The notes below the pieces were generated by a model. It had not been told where the DNA came from. It worked only from the letters and a program-made list of their open reading frames with translations, and searched no databases. Positions 1-8,834 of a stretch of 64,000 bases of DNA are shown in pieces; positions within the stretch are counted from its first letter, which is position 1; each line of letters opens with the position of its first letter. This DNA comes from Sphingomonas mollis (GTDB lineage: Bacteria > Pseudomonadota > Alphaproteobacteria > Sphingomonadales > Sphingomonadaceae). Location of the stretch: NCBI RefSeq assembly GCF_016427505.1, contig NZ_JAELXS010000007.1:62001-126000 (forward strand), in the 5' to 3' direction. A program made the position numbers and the translations under genes.

Positions 1-22
1 TGCAACGGGAGAGTAGGACGAC

Positions 23-265
23 ATGGCCCTGATCGCGTGTCCGGAATGCCGGCAGAGCGTATCGGATATGGCGCCCGCCTGTCCGCGCTGCGGCTATCCC
101 GTCGCGGGGTCGCCGCGATCGGCTCGTGGCGTCGACGGTGGCGTCGTCGGCAAGGCCGTGGGTGCGATCGGCGGGTGGCTGATCGTGCCGTGGATCGCCC
201 GCATGGTGGCGATGGCGATGTTTTGTATCGTGCTGACCGTGATGTTTTTGAAAGGGCGCGGCTGA
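23..265 (+). CDS. zinc-ribbon domain membrane protein
   Basis: An 80-residue protein that opens with two closely spaced Cys pairs (CPEC at residues 6-9 and CPRC at 20-23), the layout of a zinc ribbon. A glycine-rich linker follows, then one hydrophobic segment at about residues 50-75, so the zinc knuckle is probably tethered to the inner membrane. The start has a GGGAG-like ribosome binding site. It converges on the cyclophilin gene with a strong hairpin in between. No specific function can be assigned. Confidence 0.75.
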   Translation: MALIACPECRQSVSDMAPACPRCGYPVAGSPRSARGVDGGVVGKAVGAIGGWLIVPWIARMVAMAMFCIVLTVMFLKGRG

Positions 266-270
266 AACGG

Positions 271-309
271 CTGCCACCCGCCGCGCGCGTGAGGCGCGGC
301 GGGTGGCAG
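271..309. terminator. bidirectional hairpin between convergent genes
   Basis: A perfect 16-bp stem (271-286 with 294-309) and a 7-base loop lie exactly between the convergent zinc-ribbon and cyclophilin genes. There is no U-tract on either side, so it may act as a transcription barrier or 3'-end stabiliser rather than a classical intrinsic terminator. Confidence 0.6.
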
Positions 310-314
310 GAACG

Positions 315-770
315 TCAGGCGGCGCGCATCTTGACGATCTTGCCCGGCTCGCGCGGGGGTTCGCCCTTGGGGAGGGCGTCGATCAGTTCCATGCCGTCGG
401 TGACTTGGCCCCAGACGGTGTACTGCTTGTCGAGGAAGCGGGCGTCGTCGAATACGACGAAGAACTGCGAGTTCGCCGTGTCCGGCTGGTTCGTACGCGC
501 CATCGAGCAGACGCCGCGGACATGCGGTTCGGCGGAAAATTCGGCCTTCAGGTTCGGCTTGTCGCTGCCGTGCATACCGGTGCCGGTGGGATCGCCGCCC
601 TGCGCCATGAAGCCGGGGATGACGCGGTGGAAGACGACGCCGTCGTAGAAGCCGTCGTTCGCCAACTCGACGATCCGCTCGACATGCTTGGGGGCGAGAT
701 CGGGACGCAGCTTGATCGTCACGTCGCCGCCGTCGAGCGTCATCGTCAGCGTTTCGGGGGTATCGGCCAT
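315..770 (-). CDS. peptidylprolyl isomerase, cyclophilin type
   Basis: A 151-residue single-domain cyclophilin that catalyses cis-trans isomerisation of Xaa-Pro bonds. The family core is visible: FHRVIPGFMAQGGD at about residues 46-59, then the SQFFVV strand. There is no signal peptide, so it is probably cytoplasmic, PpiB-like. The reading frame stays open far upstream, but homology begins at MADTPETL, which fixes the start at 770. It converges on the zinc-ribbon gene. Confidence 0.93.
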   Translation of the reverse strand: MADTPETLTMTLDGGDVTIKLRPDLAPKHVERIVELANDGFYDGVVFHRVIPGFMAQGGDPTGTGMHGSDKPNLKAEFSAEPHVRGVCSMARTNQPDTANSQFFVVFDDARFLDKQYTVWGQVTDGMELIDALPKGEPPREPGKIVKMRAA

Positions 771-887
771 GGTGGAAACTCCTGTGTTATAATTCCGTGC
801 GGCGGCAGATAGGTACGCATTCGACGACTGGCAAATGATGCTGCATCGCGATAGGGCGACCGGGCGCGAACGACAGGGGAGGCGGCG

Positions 888-2291
888 ATGAGCACCAGCG
901 AGCTTCCCGACATCGAGGTCGAGACCGAAACCGAGCTGGACGAGGACGATCACCTGCGTCCGGAATTCATCCGGGCGGTGCTGGACGCGGTGGCGGACGG
1001 CAATGACGAGGAAGCGCGCTCGCTGGTCGAGCCGCTGCACCCCGCCGATCTGGCCGATCTGTTCGAGCTGACGCCGGGCGAACAGCGCGCGGCGCTGGCG
1101 CGCGCGGTCGCCTCGCTGCTGGACGCCGACGTGTTCGCCGAGATGAACGATTATGTCCGCGAGGACCTGATCGACGCGCTCGAACCGCATGAGATCGCCG
1201 ATCTGGCCGCAGAGCTGGATACCGACGACGCGGTCGCGATCATCGAGGACATGGACGAGGACGAGCAGCGCGCGGTGCTGCGCGCGCTCGACCCCGACGA
1301 TCGCGCCGCGATCGAGGAGGCGCTGTCCTATCCGGAGGAATCCGCCGGCCGCCTGATGCAGCGCGAGCTGATCGCGGTGCCGGAGCACTGGACCGTCGGC
1401 GACGTCATCACCTATTTGCGCGGCCACGAGGAACTGACCACGGATTTCTGGGAAATCTTCGTGGTCGATCCCTCGCACAGGCCGGTCGGCACCTGTGCGC
1501 TGTCGTGGATACTGCGCACGCCGCACTGGGTGCCGGTGGCCGATGTGATGGCGCGCGAGCAGACGCTGATCCCGGTCGACATGGATCAGGAAGAGGTTGC
1601 GCTGCGGTTCCAGAAATACGCGCTGATCTCCGCCGCCGTCACCGATGGCGGCGGGCGGCTGGTCGGCATGATTACCGTCGACGACGTCGTCCACATCATC
1701 CAGCAGGAGGCGGGCGAGGACGTGCTGCGCCTGTCGGGCGCGGGCGAGGGCGACATCAACGAGCCGATCCGCCTCACGGTGCGGACGCGGCTGACGTGGC
1801 TGGTGGTCAATCTGGGCACGGCGATGGTCGCGGCCTCGGTCGTCGGACTGTTCCAGGGGACGATATCGCGGTTCGCGCTGCTCGCGGTGCTGATGCCGAT
1901 CGTGTCGGGGATGGGCGGCAATGCCGGCACGCAGACGCTGGCGGTGGTCGTCCGTGCGTTGGCGACCAACCAGCTGACATCGTCGAACACGACGCGGATG
2001 ATCGTGCGCGAATTGCGGATCGCGGCGGCCAACGGCCTGTCGCTCGGCCTGCTGATCGGGGTGGGGACATTCGTGGTGTTCGGTAACCGCGATCTGTCGC
2101 TGGTGATCGCGCTGGCGATGGTCATCAACAATCTTGTCGCCGGGCTGGCCGGCGTTGTCGTGCCGGTGACGCTGGACCGGTTCCGTGTCGATCCGGCGGT
2201 GTCGTCGGCGGTGTTCGTGACGACGTTGACCGATACGATGGGCTTCTTCGCGTTCCTCGGCCTCGCGTCGCTGGCGGGGCTGGGCGCTTGA
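888..2291 (+). CDS. mgtE: magnesium transporter MgtE
   Basis: A 467-residue Mg2+ channel. Domains in order: an acidic N-terminal superhelical domain (about residues 30-135), the linker YPEESAGRLM at 148-157, paired CBS domains (about 150-275), and a C-terminal membrane domain of five predicted helices. The pore signature PIVSGMGGNAGTQT sits at about 337-350. In the family, Mg2+ bound by the acidic cytoplasmic domains closes the pore. GGGGAGG lies just upstream of the ATG. No M-box riboswitch is evident in the short leader. Confidence 0.96.
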   Translation: MSTSELPDIEVETETELDEDDHLRPEFIRAVLDAVADGNDEEARSLVEPLHPADLADLFELTPGEQRAALARAVASLLDADVFAEMNDYVREDLIDALEPHEIADLAAELDTDDAVAIIEDMDEDEQRAVLRALDPDDRAAIEEALSYPEESAGRLMQRELIAVPEHWTVGDVITYLRGHEELTTDFWEIFVVDPSHRPVGTCALSWILRTPHWVPVADVMAREQTLIPVDMDQEEVALRFQKYALISAAVTDGGGRLVGMITVDDVVHIIQQEAGEDVLRLSGAGEGDINEPIRLTVRTRLTWLVVNLGTAMVAASVVGLFQGTISRFALLAVLMPIVSGMGGNAGTQTLAVVVRALATNQLTSSNTTRMIVRELRIAAANGLSLGLLIGVGTFVVFGNRDLSLVIALAMVINNLVAGLAGVVVPVTLDRFRVDPAVSSAVFVTTLTDTMGFFAFLGLASLAGLGA

Positions 2292-2322
2292 TCGCGGGCC
2301 GGCCATGCCCAGATGGGCTGGC

Positions 2323-2727
2323 ATGGCGCTTCATCTGACCAAAGTGGCGTTCGGCGCGACCAGCGTCGAGCATCTGGCCGAACGGCTGCGGATGCGCGCG
2401 GCGGAAGGCGGCATGTACCTGACGACGCGCTATCTGCCCAAGCGGCATGAGGAGATCACGGGGCAAGGTTCGCTGTTCTGGATCATCAAGCATCAACTGG
2501 TAGCGCGGTCGCCGATCCTGTCGTTCGGCGAGGCGGAGGGCGGGCGCGTGGCGATCCACCTCGATCCCGAACTGGTACTGGTGCAGGCACGGCCGAAACG
2601 CGCGCATCAGGGCTGGCGCTATCTGGAAGAAGCGGATGCGCCGGTCGATCTGGGTGGCGACGGAACCGGGATCGCCGAGATGCCGGCGGCATTGATGGGG
2701 AAGCTGGCGGAGCTGGCGTTGATTTGA
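2323..2727 (+). CDS. DUF1489 family protein
   Basis: A 134-residue cytoplasmic protein of the alphaproteobacterial DUF1489 family. It begins MALHLTKVAFG and carries the family's TTRYLPKR and GSLFWIIKH segments. An upstream in-frame ATG at 2305 would add six residues, but homology favours 2323. Function is unknown. It lies 31 bases after mgtE on the same strand and may be co-transcribed. Confidence 0.85.
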   Translation: MALHLTKVAFGATSVEHLAERLRMRAAEGGMYLTTRYLPKRHEEITGQGSLFWIIKHQLVARSPILSFGEAEGGRVAIHLDPELVLVQARPKRAHQGWRYLEEADAPVDLGGDGTGIAEMPAALMGKLAELALI

Positions 2728-2754
2728 GGGGCGGTGGCTTTCGGGCGGCAGCTC

Positions 2755-2826
2755 TCGGGGCGATCCCCCTCCACCATCGGCCTGCGGCCGACGGTCCCCC
2801 TCCCCGCAAAGCGGGGAGGATTTTAT
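2755..2826 (-). repeat. palindromic repeat family A, copy 1
   Basis: Read on the minus strand, the element begins TAAAATCCTCCCC and runs through a GGGGAGGGGGACC segment to GGTGGAGGGGGATCGCC. The same blocks occur at 27773-27831 on the plus strand. Here the first TAA is the stop codon of the XpaC-like gene. The element contains G/C-rich inverted repeats and probably folds as a 3'-end hairpin. Confidence 0.8.
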
Positions 2827-3545
2827 GTAGGCGTGCCGTCGCTGGTGTATTTCATTTCTAAATAGCGGCTGCGGGTCTGCAAGGAGTCGAGGTCGCCTTG
2901 GGCCAGTCGTTCGGTCATGGCGGCGATCTCGCGTTCGATGACGGAGAGGCCGTCCACCAGCGCGGCGTCGGGGGTGCGGCCGTTGCGGTCGGTGCGGCGC
3001 AGGGGTTCGGGGACGCGGGCGTAATCGTCGACGAAGGCCGGTAGTTGCTCGCCGACGAGGCGACGGATTTCCAGCGCCGATTCGCTGTTGGCATCGACGC
3101 GGGCGAGTTGCGGGGCGAGCGTGCCGAGGCGGTCGCCGATGCGATCGACCAGATGTTGGGCGGGGGCGGGGAGCAGACGCCGCTGGGCGTGGAGCCAGCG
3201 TTCGGTCTGCGCGGGGAGTGCCTTGATATCGACGGTCTTCAGCTTTTCCGGCGGGGGCGCGCGGTCGCTGGCGGCGGGGAGGACCGCGAACAGCACGGCG
3301 ACGCCGACGAGCGCGACCAGCGTCAGGAATACACCCATGATGCCGATGCCGGTCGGAAGGATCAGGCCGGCAACGAACGCCGCGACGAGGACCGCCAGCA
3401 TCGCCAGCGCGATCCGCTTCATCCGGCGCGCGCCCTGACCGCGCGTCCGCATGGCGCGGCGCGGCGCGGCGGGCTGGCCGCCGGTGTCCGAGATGCGCGA
3501 CCAGGAAGCGCGCGCGGCGGCGATCGCGTCGTCGACCTCGCTCAT
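2823..3545 (-). CDS. XpaC-like membrane protein, partner of TelA
   Basis: A 240-residue protein with a basic N-terminal tail (residues 1-42), two adjacent transmembrane helices (about 44-90) and a helical cytoplasmic C-terminal region. This resembles the XpaC / 5-bromo-4-chloroindolyl phosphate hydrolysis family, whose genes are typically next to telA. It follows telA by four bases, so the two form an operon. The TAA stop is the first triplet of a palindromic repeat. Identification rests largely on context and architecture. Confidence 0.65.
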   Translation of the reverse strand: MSEVDDAIAAARASWSRISDTGGQPAAPRRAMRTRGQGARRMKRIALAMLAVLVAAFVAGLILPTGIGIMGVFLTLVALVGVAVLFAVLPAASDRAPPPEKLKTVDIKALPAQTERWLHAQRRLLPAPAQHLVDRIGDRLGTLAPQLARVDANSESALEIRRLVGEQLPAFVDDYARVPEPLRRTDRNGRTPDAALVDGLSVIEREIAAMTERLAQGDLDSLQTRSRYLEMKYTSDGTPT

Positions 3546-3549
3546 GCGA

Positions 3550-4752
3550 TTACAGCGCCTCCAATCGGTACTGGTCGGATGGACCCTTCAGCGCGCCCTG
3601 CGAGGCGCCCTCGGCGCGAGCGATATAGCCGCGCGATTTCTCGACCTCGTTGCCCAGCGTGTTGACGGTGGTCTTCATCGAATCGAGCGCCTTCATCTTG
3701 AACGTGTCGATCGCGTCCATCGTGTCGTAGATGTTCTGGAACGCGCGTTGCAGCGTTTCGATCGGGATCGTCGCGCTGGCCGCCTGTTCGTGGATGCGGG
3801 CGGTGTTCTCCTTCAGCAGCTTGCCGGTCGAATCGATGATGTTGGCGGTGGTGGTGTTCAGCTGCGTGATCTGTTCGAGCACCAGTTTCTGGTTGGTCAG
3901 CGCCTGCGCCACGGTGACGGCGGTACGGAGCGCGGCGACGGTGGTGGTGGAGGCGCGATCGACGCCCTTCACCAGTTCGACATTGTTCTTCTTGACCAGA
4001 TCGAGCGCCAGATAGCCCTGCACCGTAACCGCCATCTGGGTCAGCAGGTCCTGCGTCCGCTGGCGGGTGTAGAACAGCGCGGTTTCACGGATCGCCTTGG
4101 CCTTGGCGGGATCGGTGTGATCCAGGTCGTTGGCCTTGTCTTCCAGCTTGGCGTCCATCGTCTGCGACAGGTGGATCATCTGTTCGAGGCGACCCATCGC
4201 CGCCCACAGGTTCGCGCGTTCGGTATCGATCGCGGCGTTGTCCATCAGCAGCTCGTCCTTGCCGCTGGCGAGGCTCTTCAGGATCGAACTGATATGCGTC
4301 TGCGACGATTTATAGCCGTCGAAATAGTTACGCATCCTGTTGCCGAACGGGATGATGCCGAACAGCTTTTGCGGGGTGGTCAGGTTGCCCTTCTTGCCGG
4401 GATCGAGATCCTCGACCACGCGGCGCAGTTCGGCGAGATCCTTGCCGACGCCGGTGTCCTGATCCATCGCTTTTACCGGGCGATCGAGGAAGCGGTTGGA
4501 CTGGCCGGCGGCCTCGCGGATTTCCTTGGCGCCCATCGCCGTGATCGCATCGACGCGGCGGCCGAATTCGGGGCTGTTCACATCCTGCGCGACGAGATCG
4601 GCGACGAAGGTATCGACGCGGGACGCCAGTTCGGTCTTCTTGCCGTCGTCCACGGGGACGAGGCCGGCGGCCTTGGCGGCGGTGACGGTGGGCACCGGAT
4701 CGGGCGGCGTCAGCACCAGTTCTTTTTCGGCCGTGGTCGTCTCGACGCTCAT
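3550..4752 (-). CDS. toxic anion resistance protein, TelA family
   Basis: A 400-residue, almost entirely helical cytoplasmic protein of the TelA family (PF05816). The family core FGIIPFGNRMRNYFDGY and long amphipathic helices are visible. Family members are linked to tellurite and cell-envelope stress resistance, but the biochemical role is unsettled. It is the first gene of a two-gene minus-strand operon with the XpaC-like membrane protein, which suggests a membrane-associated complex. Confidence 0.9.
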   Translation of the reverse strand: MSVETTTAEKELVLTPPDPVPTVTAAKAAGLVPVDDGKKTELASRVDTFVADLVAQDVNSPEFGRRVDAITAMGAKEIREAAGQSNRFLDRPVKAMDQDTGVGKDLAELRRVVEDLDPGKKGNLTTPQKLFGIIPFGNRMRNYFDGYKSSQTHISSILKSLASGKDELLMDNAAIDTERANLWAAMGRLEQMIHLSQTMDAKLEDKANDLDHTDPAKAKAIRETALFYTRQRTQDLLTQMAVTVQGYLALDLVKKNNVELVKGVDRASTTTVAALRTAVTVAQALTNQKLVLEQITQLNTTTANIIDSTGKLLKENTARIHEQAASATIPIETLQRAFQNIYDTMDAIDTFKMKALDSMKTTVNTLGNEVEKSRGYIARAEGASQGALKGPSDQYRLEAL

Positions 4753-4843
4753 ATCACCGTCCCGCTGCGAAATGTGTCGTCAAAATGCGCGGGCGGCGAC
4801 GGGAAGACAAGTGCCATGTCGAAGTAATACACATGAAAGGGCA

Positions 4844-4877
4844 GGGCCGGTCCCCGAATGGGCGGGGGAACCGGCCC
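4844..4877 (-). terminator. hairpin terminator after the PEP-CTERM gene
   Basis: Arms at 4844-4855 and 4865-4877 (GGGCCGGT plus CCCC, one bulged base) form a strong stem just past the stop of the minus-strand gene at 4884. A short pyrimidine/T stretch follows in the direction of transcription. Confidence 0.6.
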
Positions 4878-4883
4878 GTTCGG

Positions 4884-5510
4884 TCAGGCGAAACGGATGC
4901 TCGGGCGGCGGCGCAGACGCAGGGTCATGCCGATCGCGGCCATTCCCATGAACATCATCGCCCAACTGGCCGGTTCGGGCACCGCGGCGGTCAGCATGGC
5001 GTTGTCCGGCGCGAAATCGGTGACGAAGGTTCCAGCGCCGACGCCGTTACGCGGCCAGAGGTTCCAACTGTAATCCTGCACCGCGAACCCGGTGCTGGCG
5101 AACAGCGTGCCAGACACCGCCAGCGAAAACGCGTTGCCGGCGATCGTCGCGGTCAGCGGATTGGCGCCGACCACGGCCGTGCCGTCCTTGTTGACGCGGA
5201 CGACCTGATTGAAGCGGACATTGGGGGCGCCGAGGGCGGCGAACGGAGCATTGGTGCCGGTACCGGTGTTGACGCCGATGATGTAGACCCCCGCGGTCGT
5301 CGCATCGATCGCGCCCGCCATGGTCGCGCCCAGTGTGAAGACGTTGGTGACGGCGTTATAGTCGACGGTGAACGACGTGACGTCGAGATCGGCGGCCGCG
5401 CCGACATAACCGGGCGAAAAGTCGCCGGTCGGATCGACGACCGTGGCCGCCTGTGCTGCCGGTGCAACCAGCATGGCGGCCATCATAGTGGTTAGATAGA
5501 GCGTCTTCAT
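4884..5510 (-). CDS. PEPxxWA-CTERM sorting domain protein
   Basis: A 208-residue exported protein. It has an N-terminal signal peptide (about residues 1-21, ending AAQA), a beta-rich middle, and a C-terminal tripartite tail: VPEPASWAMMFMG, a hydrophobic helix, then an Arg-rich end (LRRRPSIRF). This is the PEP-CTERM variant common in sphingomonads, recognised by an exosortase and linked to exopolysaccharide-associated surface proteins. The ligand or role of the body is not recognisable. Confidence 0.88.
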   Translation of the reverse strand: MKTLYLTTMMAAMLVAPAAQAATVVDPTGDFSPGYVGAAADLDVTSFTVDYNAVTNVFTLGATMAGAIDATTAGVYIIGVNTGTGTNAPFAALGAPNVRFNQVVRVNKDGTAVVGANPLTATIAGNAFSLAVSGTLFASTGFAVQDYSWNLWPRNGVGAGTFVTDFAPDNAMLTAAVPEPASWAMMFMGMAAIGMTLRLRRRPSIRFA

Positions 5511-5721
5511 GACAATCTCCCCGAAGCGTCAGCCCATGGGAAATGGATTTTCCGAGCGGCAACAGCTCCAGATCGGATTTAATCCTGATTAACCATGACG
5601 GCAACGATCCCCGGCGTCGCTTGCGGTCGTCGTTGCAGCGCACAAATTGATGCCCTTCCCGAAAAGCGTCAGTTCGGCTATGGCCCCACGCAATTATAGC
5701 CCCAGACATTCAGGATTCCTC

Positions 5722-7566
5722 ATGAGCCTCCGCAACGTGGCGATCATCGCGCACGTCGATCATGGTAAAACCACCCTGGTCGATCAGCTCTTTCGCCAGT
5801 CCGGCACGTTCCGCGACAACCAGCGCATCGAAGAGCGCGCCATGGATTCGAACGACCTCGAAAAGGAGCGCGGGATCACGATCCTCGCCAAGCCGACGTC
5901 GGTCGACTGGACCCCGCCGGGCGCGAGCGAATCGATCCGCATCAACATCGTCGACACCCCCGGCCACGCCGATTTCGGCGGCGAGGTGGAGCGCATCCTG
6001 AGCATGGTCGACGGCGTCGTCCTGCTGGTCGATTCGTCGGAAGGCGCGATGCCGCAGACGAAGTTCGTGACGGGCAAGGCGCTGGCGCTGGGCCTGAAGC
6101 CGATCGTCGTCGTCAACAAGGTCGACCGCAGCGACGCGCGCATCCAGGAAGTGCTGGACGAGGTGTTCGACCTGTTCGTGTCGCTGGACGCCAATGACGA
6201 GCAGCTCGATTTCCCGGTGCTCTATGCATCGGGCCGCAACGGTTACGCCTCGACCGACATGGACGCGCGCGAAGGCACGCTGATCCCGATGTTCGAGACG
6301 ATCGTTTCGCACGTTCCCGCGCCGAAGGTCGAAGTAGAGGGCGTGCCCTTCACGTTCCTGGTCACGCTGCTCGACCGCGATCCGTTCCTGGGCCGTATCC
6401 TGACCGGTCGCGTCAATTCGGGCACGATCAAGATCAACCAGCCGATCCATGCGCTGGGTGACGACGGCACGATCATCGAAACCGGCCGCGCGTCGAAGAT
6501 CCTGTCGTTCCACGGGCTCGACCGCGTTCCCGTCGAAGAGGCCAAGGCAGGCGATATCATCAGCCTGGCCGGCCTGTCGGTCGCGACCGTCGCCAACACG
6601 ATCGCCGACATCACCGTGACCGAGGCGCTGCACGCACAGCCGATCGATCCGCCGACGCTGTCGATGCGGTTCGCGGTGAACGATTCGCCGATGGCGGGTC
6701 GTGAGGGCACCAAGGTGACGTCGCGCATGATCCGCGACCGCCTGTTCCGCGAAGCCGAATCGAACGTCGCCGTGAAGGTGACCGAAGCGTCCGACCGCGA
6801 CAGCTTCGAGGTCGCGGGCCGCGGCGAGTTGCAGCTCGGCGTGCTGATCGAGACGATGCGCCGCGAGGGTTTCGAACTGGGCATCTCGCGTCCGCGCGTG
6901 CTGTTCGGCGAGGACGAGAACGGCCAGAAGACCGAGCCGTACGAGACCGTCATCATCGACGTCGACGACGAGCATTCGGGCACGGTCGTCGAGAAGATGA
7001 ACCTGCGCAAGGCGGAGTTGACCGACATGCGTCCGTCGACCGGCGGCAAGACGCGCATCACCTTCTCCGCCCCCTCGCGCGGCATGATCGGGTATCACGG
7101 CGAGTTCCTGTCGGACACGCGCGGCACCGGCATCATGAACCGGCTGTTCGAAAAGTACGGTCCCCACAAGGGCAAGATCGAAGGCCGCAAGAACGGCGTG
7201 CTGATCTCGAACGGCACGGGTGAAGCCAACAACTACGCACTGGGTCCGCTGGAAGAACGCGGCATCTTGTTCGTGGGTCACGGCGAAGCGCTGTACGAGG
7301 GCATGATCGTCGGCGAGAACGCCAAGCCCGATGACCTCGAAGTCAACCCGATGAAGACCAAGGCGCTGACCAACTTCCGCGCCTCGGGCGGCAAGGACGA
7401 TCAGGTGCGCCTGACCCCGCCGAAGCGCGCGACGCTGGAGCAGGCGATCGCGTACATCGACGACGACGAGATGGTCGAGGTGACGCCGAAGTCGATCCGG
7501 CTGCGCAAGCGCTATCTGGACGCGAACGAGCGCAAGAAGGCGAGCCGCGCGAAGCAGGCCGCGTAA
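5722..7566 (+). CDS. typA: ribosome-associated translational GTPase TypA/BipA
   Basis: A 614-residue GTPase of the elongation-factor family that binds ribosomes and helps 50S assembly and stress adaptation. G1 is AHVDHGKTT, G3 is DTPGHADF and G4 is NKVD. These are followed by EF-Tu-like domain 2, EF-G-like domains III/V and the BipA C-terminal region with ISNGTGEANNY. The frame is open to 5647, but homology begins MSLRNVAIIAHV at 5722. It ends in a strong intrinsic terminator. Confidence 0.97.
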   Translation: MSLRNVAIIAHVDHGKTTLVDQLFRQSGTFRDNQRIEERAMDSNDLEKERGITILAKPTSVDWTPPGASESIRINIVDTPGHADFGGEVERILSMVDGVVLLVDSSEGAMPQTKFVTGKALALGLKPIVVVNKVDRSDARIQEVLDEVFDLFVSLDANDEQLDFPVLYASGRNGYASTDMDAREGTLIPMFETIVSHVPAPKVEVEGVPFTFLVTLLDRDPFLGRILTGRVNSGTIKINQPIHALGDDGTIIETGRASKILSFHGLDRVPVEEAKAGDIISLAGLSVATVANTIADITVTEALHAQPIDPPTLSMRFAVNDSPMAGREGTKVTSRMIRDRLFREAESNVAVKVTEASDRDSFEVAGRGELQLGVLIETMRREGFELGISRPRVLFGEDENGQKTEPYETVIIDVDDEHSGTVVEKMNLRKAELTDMRPSTGGKTRITFSAPSRGMIGYHGEFLSDTRGTGIMNRLFEKYGPHKGKIEGRKNGVLISNGTGEANNYALGPLEERGILFVGHGEALYEGMIVGENAKPDDLEVNPMKTKALTNFRASGGKDDQVRLTPPKRATLEQAIAYIDDDEMVEVTPKSIRLRKRYLDANERKKASRAKQAA

Positions 7567-7680
7567 GGCGGGCCGGGCAAGGCGCGGCGAAGCTGCACCG
7601 AGCCGAAGCGGCCCGCCCGGCCGGCCTCGCCACAGCGAGGACCGACGGCGCGGCTTTGCCGCGACGGGGCTGATTGAAGA

Positions 7681-7714
7681 AAAGGGGTCGGACGGAGACG
7701 TCCGGCCCTTTTTT
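7681..7714 (+). terminator. intrinsic terminator of typA
   Basis: A 10-bp stem (7685-7694 with 7699-7708, one G-T pair) closes a GAGA tetraloop and is followed by six T residues at 7709-7714. It lies about 115 bases after the typA stop. Confidence 0.88.
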
Positions 7715-7861
7715 GCATGCGCCTTTCGTTAAATAATGGCGGGCATTGTAACGGCCGCCATCCGGATACGCGCGGATCGATGTCCCTGCTTGTTCCGATT
7801 GCGGAGATGATCGAGCCGCTGCATCCTGACTCTACAAGCACGTCGAACGAGGTGGAGCATC

Positions 7862-8782
7862 ATGCGCGTCCTGAAGCTGGCGTTCGTCGGACTCCTCATC
7901 GGCGCGGCACCGATCGATGTACCGATCGGCAGATTCCAGACCTGGAACTCGTTCGAGAAGAGGCCAGCGGCATTTATATCGGGTGGAGTGTCGGTGCGGG
8001 TCGAGGCATTGCCCTGCCCCGCCCAACCTGACGGCGACAGTAGCTGCCGTTGGGAGGGCTATAACAATCAGGCCGCCGTGACGGTGAGCGCGCCGGGCGT
8101 AGTGCCGCGATCGATAACGACCGATCGGCAAAGTGCCTATGTGCGGATAGCGGTCGTGCGGTTTCGGGAAAGCGACTCCCGACCCGGACTCATCATAGAG
8201 AGTCAGTATGGCGGCTCGGGCGGCGATATGAGAGCGCAACTGGTGATGCCGAGTGGCAACGGCTACCGGGTTCTGCCGATGGATCTTCCGCATGGTCAGC
8301 GGCTCCAAGGCGAAATCGCGAATGCACCGCGCGATCTGTCGGGGGACGGCAGGATCGATCTGAAGCTCGAAGACGGATCGTTCGAATCGGTGTTCGGCTG
8401 CAACGCCTGCACGCCACGCCCGCCAAGACTGTTCACCGTCAAGGACGGCAAGCTCGTCGACGAAAGTCGCGATCCGGCCCTTCGCATCGTGTTCGCAACA
8501 GATATGGCGCGGCTGGCACCGATCTGCCTGTCGAAGACGCGTTATCGTAACGGCGCCTGTGCAGCCTATATCGCCGATGCTGCCCGGGCTGGGCAGTTCA
8601 AGATGGCCTGGGCGGCAATGCTTCAGCATTACGAGCCGGACGGTAACCTTTGGGAACCGTGTGACGTGCAGGTGTCGGCGTTGACGAATTATCGCTGTCC
8701 CGAAGGACATATCACGCACTTCAAGGATTTCCCTGCCTCTCTTCGCGCTTTTCTGATGAGAACGGGTTATCTTCCCGCGTAA
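7862..8782 (+). CDS. secreted protein of unknown function
   Basis: A 306-residue protein with a short N-terminal signal sequence (about residues 1-16). A beta-rich middle contains DLSGDGRIDLKLEDG (about 159-173), resembling an FG-GAP/EF-hand-like Ca-binding loop. A Cys-containing C-terminal half may form disulfides (FGCNAC, APICLS, GACAAY, EPCDVQ, YRCPEG). It is probably periplasmic. I do not recognise a named family. Confidence 0.7.
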   Translation: MRVLKLAFVGLLIGAAPIDVPIGRFQTWNSFEKRPAAFISGGVSVRVEALPCPAQPDGDSSCRWEGYNNQAAVTVSAPGVVPRSITTDRQSAYVRIAVVRFRESDSRPGLIIESQYGGSGGDMRAQLVMPSGNGYRVLPMDLPHGQRLQGEIANAPRDLSGDGRIDLKLEDGSFESVFGCNACTPRPPRLFTVKDGKLVDESRDPALRIVFATDMARLAPICLSKTRYRNGACAAYIADAARAGQFKMAWAAMLQHYEPDGNLWEPCDVQVSALTNYRCPEGHITHFKDFPASLRAFLMRTGYLPA

Positions 8783-8834
8783 CGTTGGCGGCCGCGTCAT
8801 TTGTTGGAACGAGCGGGTCAGGTATAGCCCGAAG

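Noticed and set aside
812..887. Possible Mg2+ riboswitch (M-box/ykoK) before mgtE
   Set aside because: The leader is only about 75-115 bases and lacks the long conserved stems.
315..2324. 669-codon minus-strand open frame covering mgtE and the cyclophilin gene
   Set aside because: Only the last 152 codons (cyclophilin) have homology. The rest is an Arg/His/Gln-rich antisense shadow of mgtE typical of high-GC DNA.
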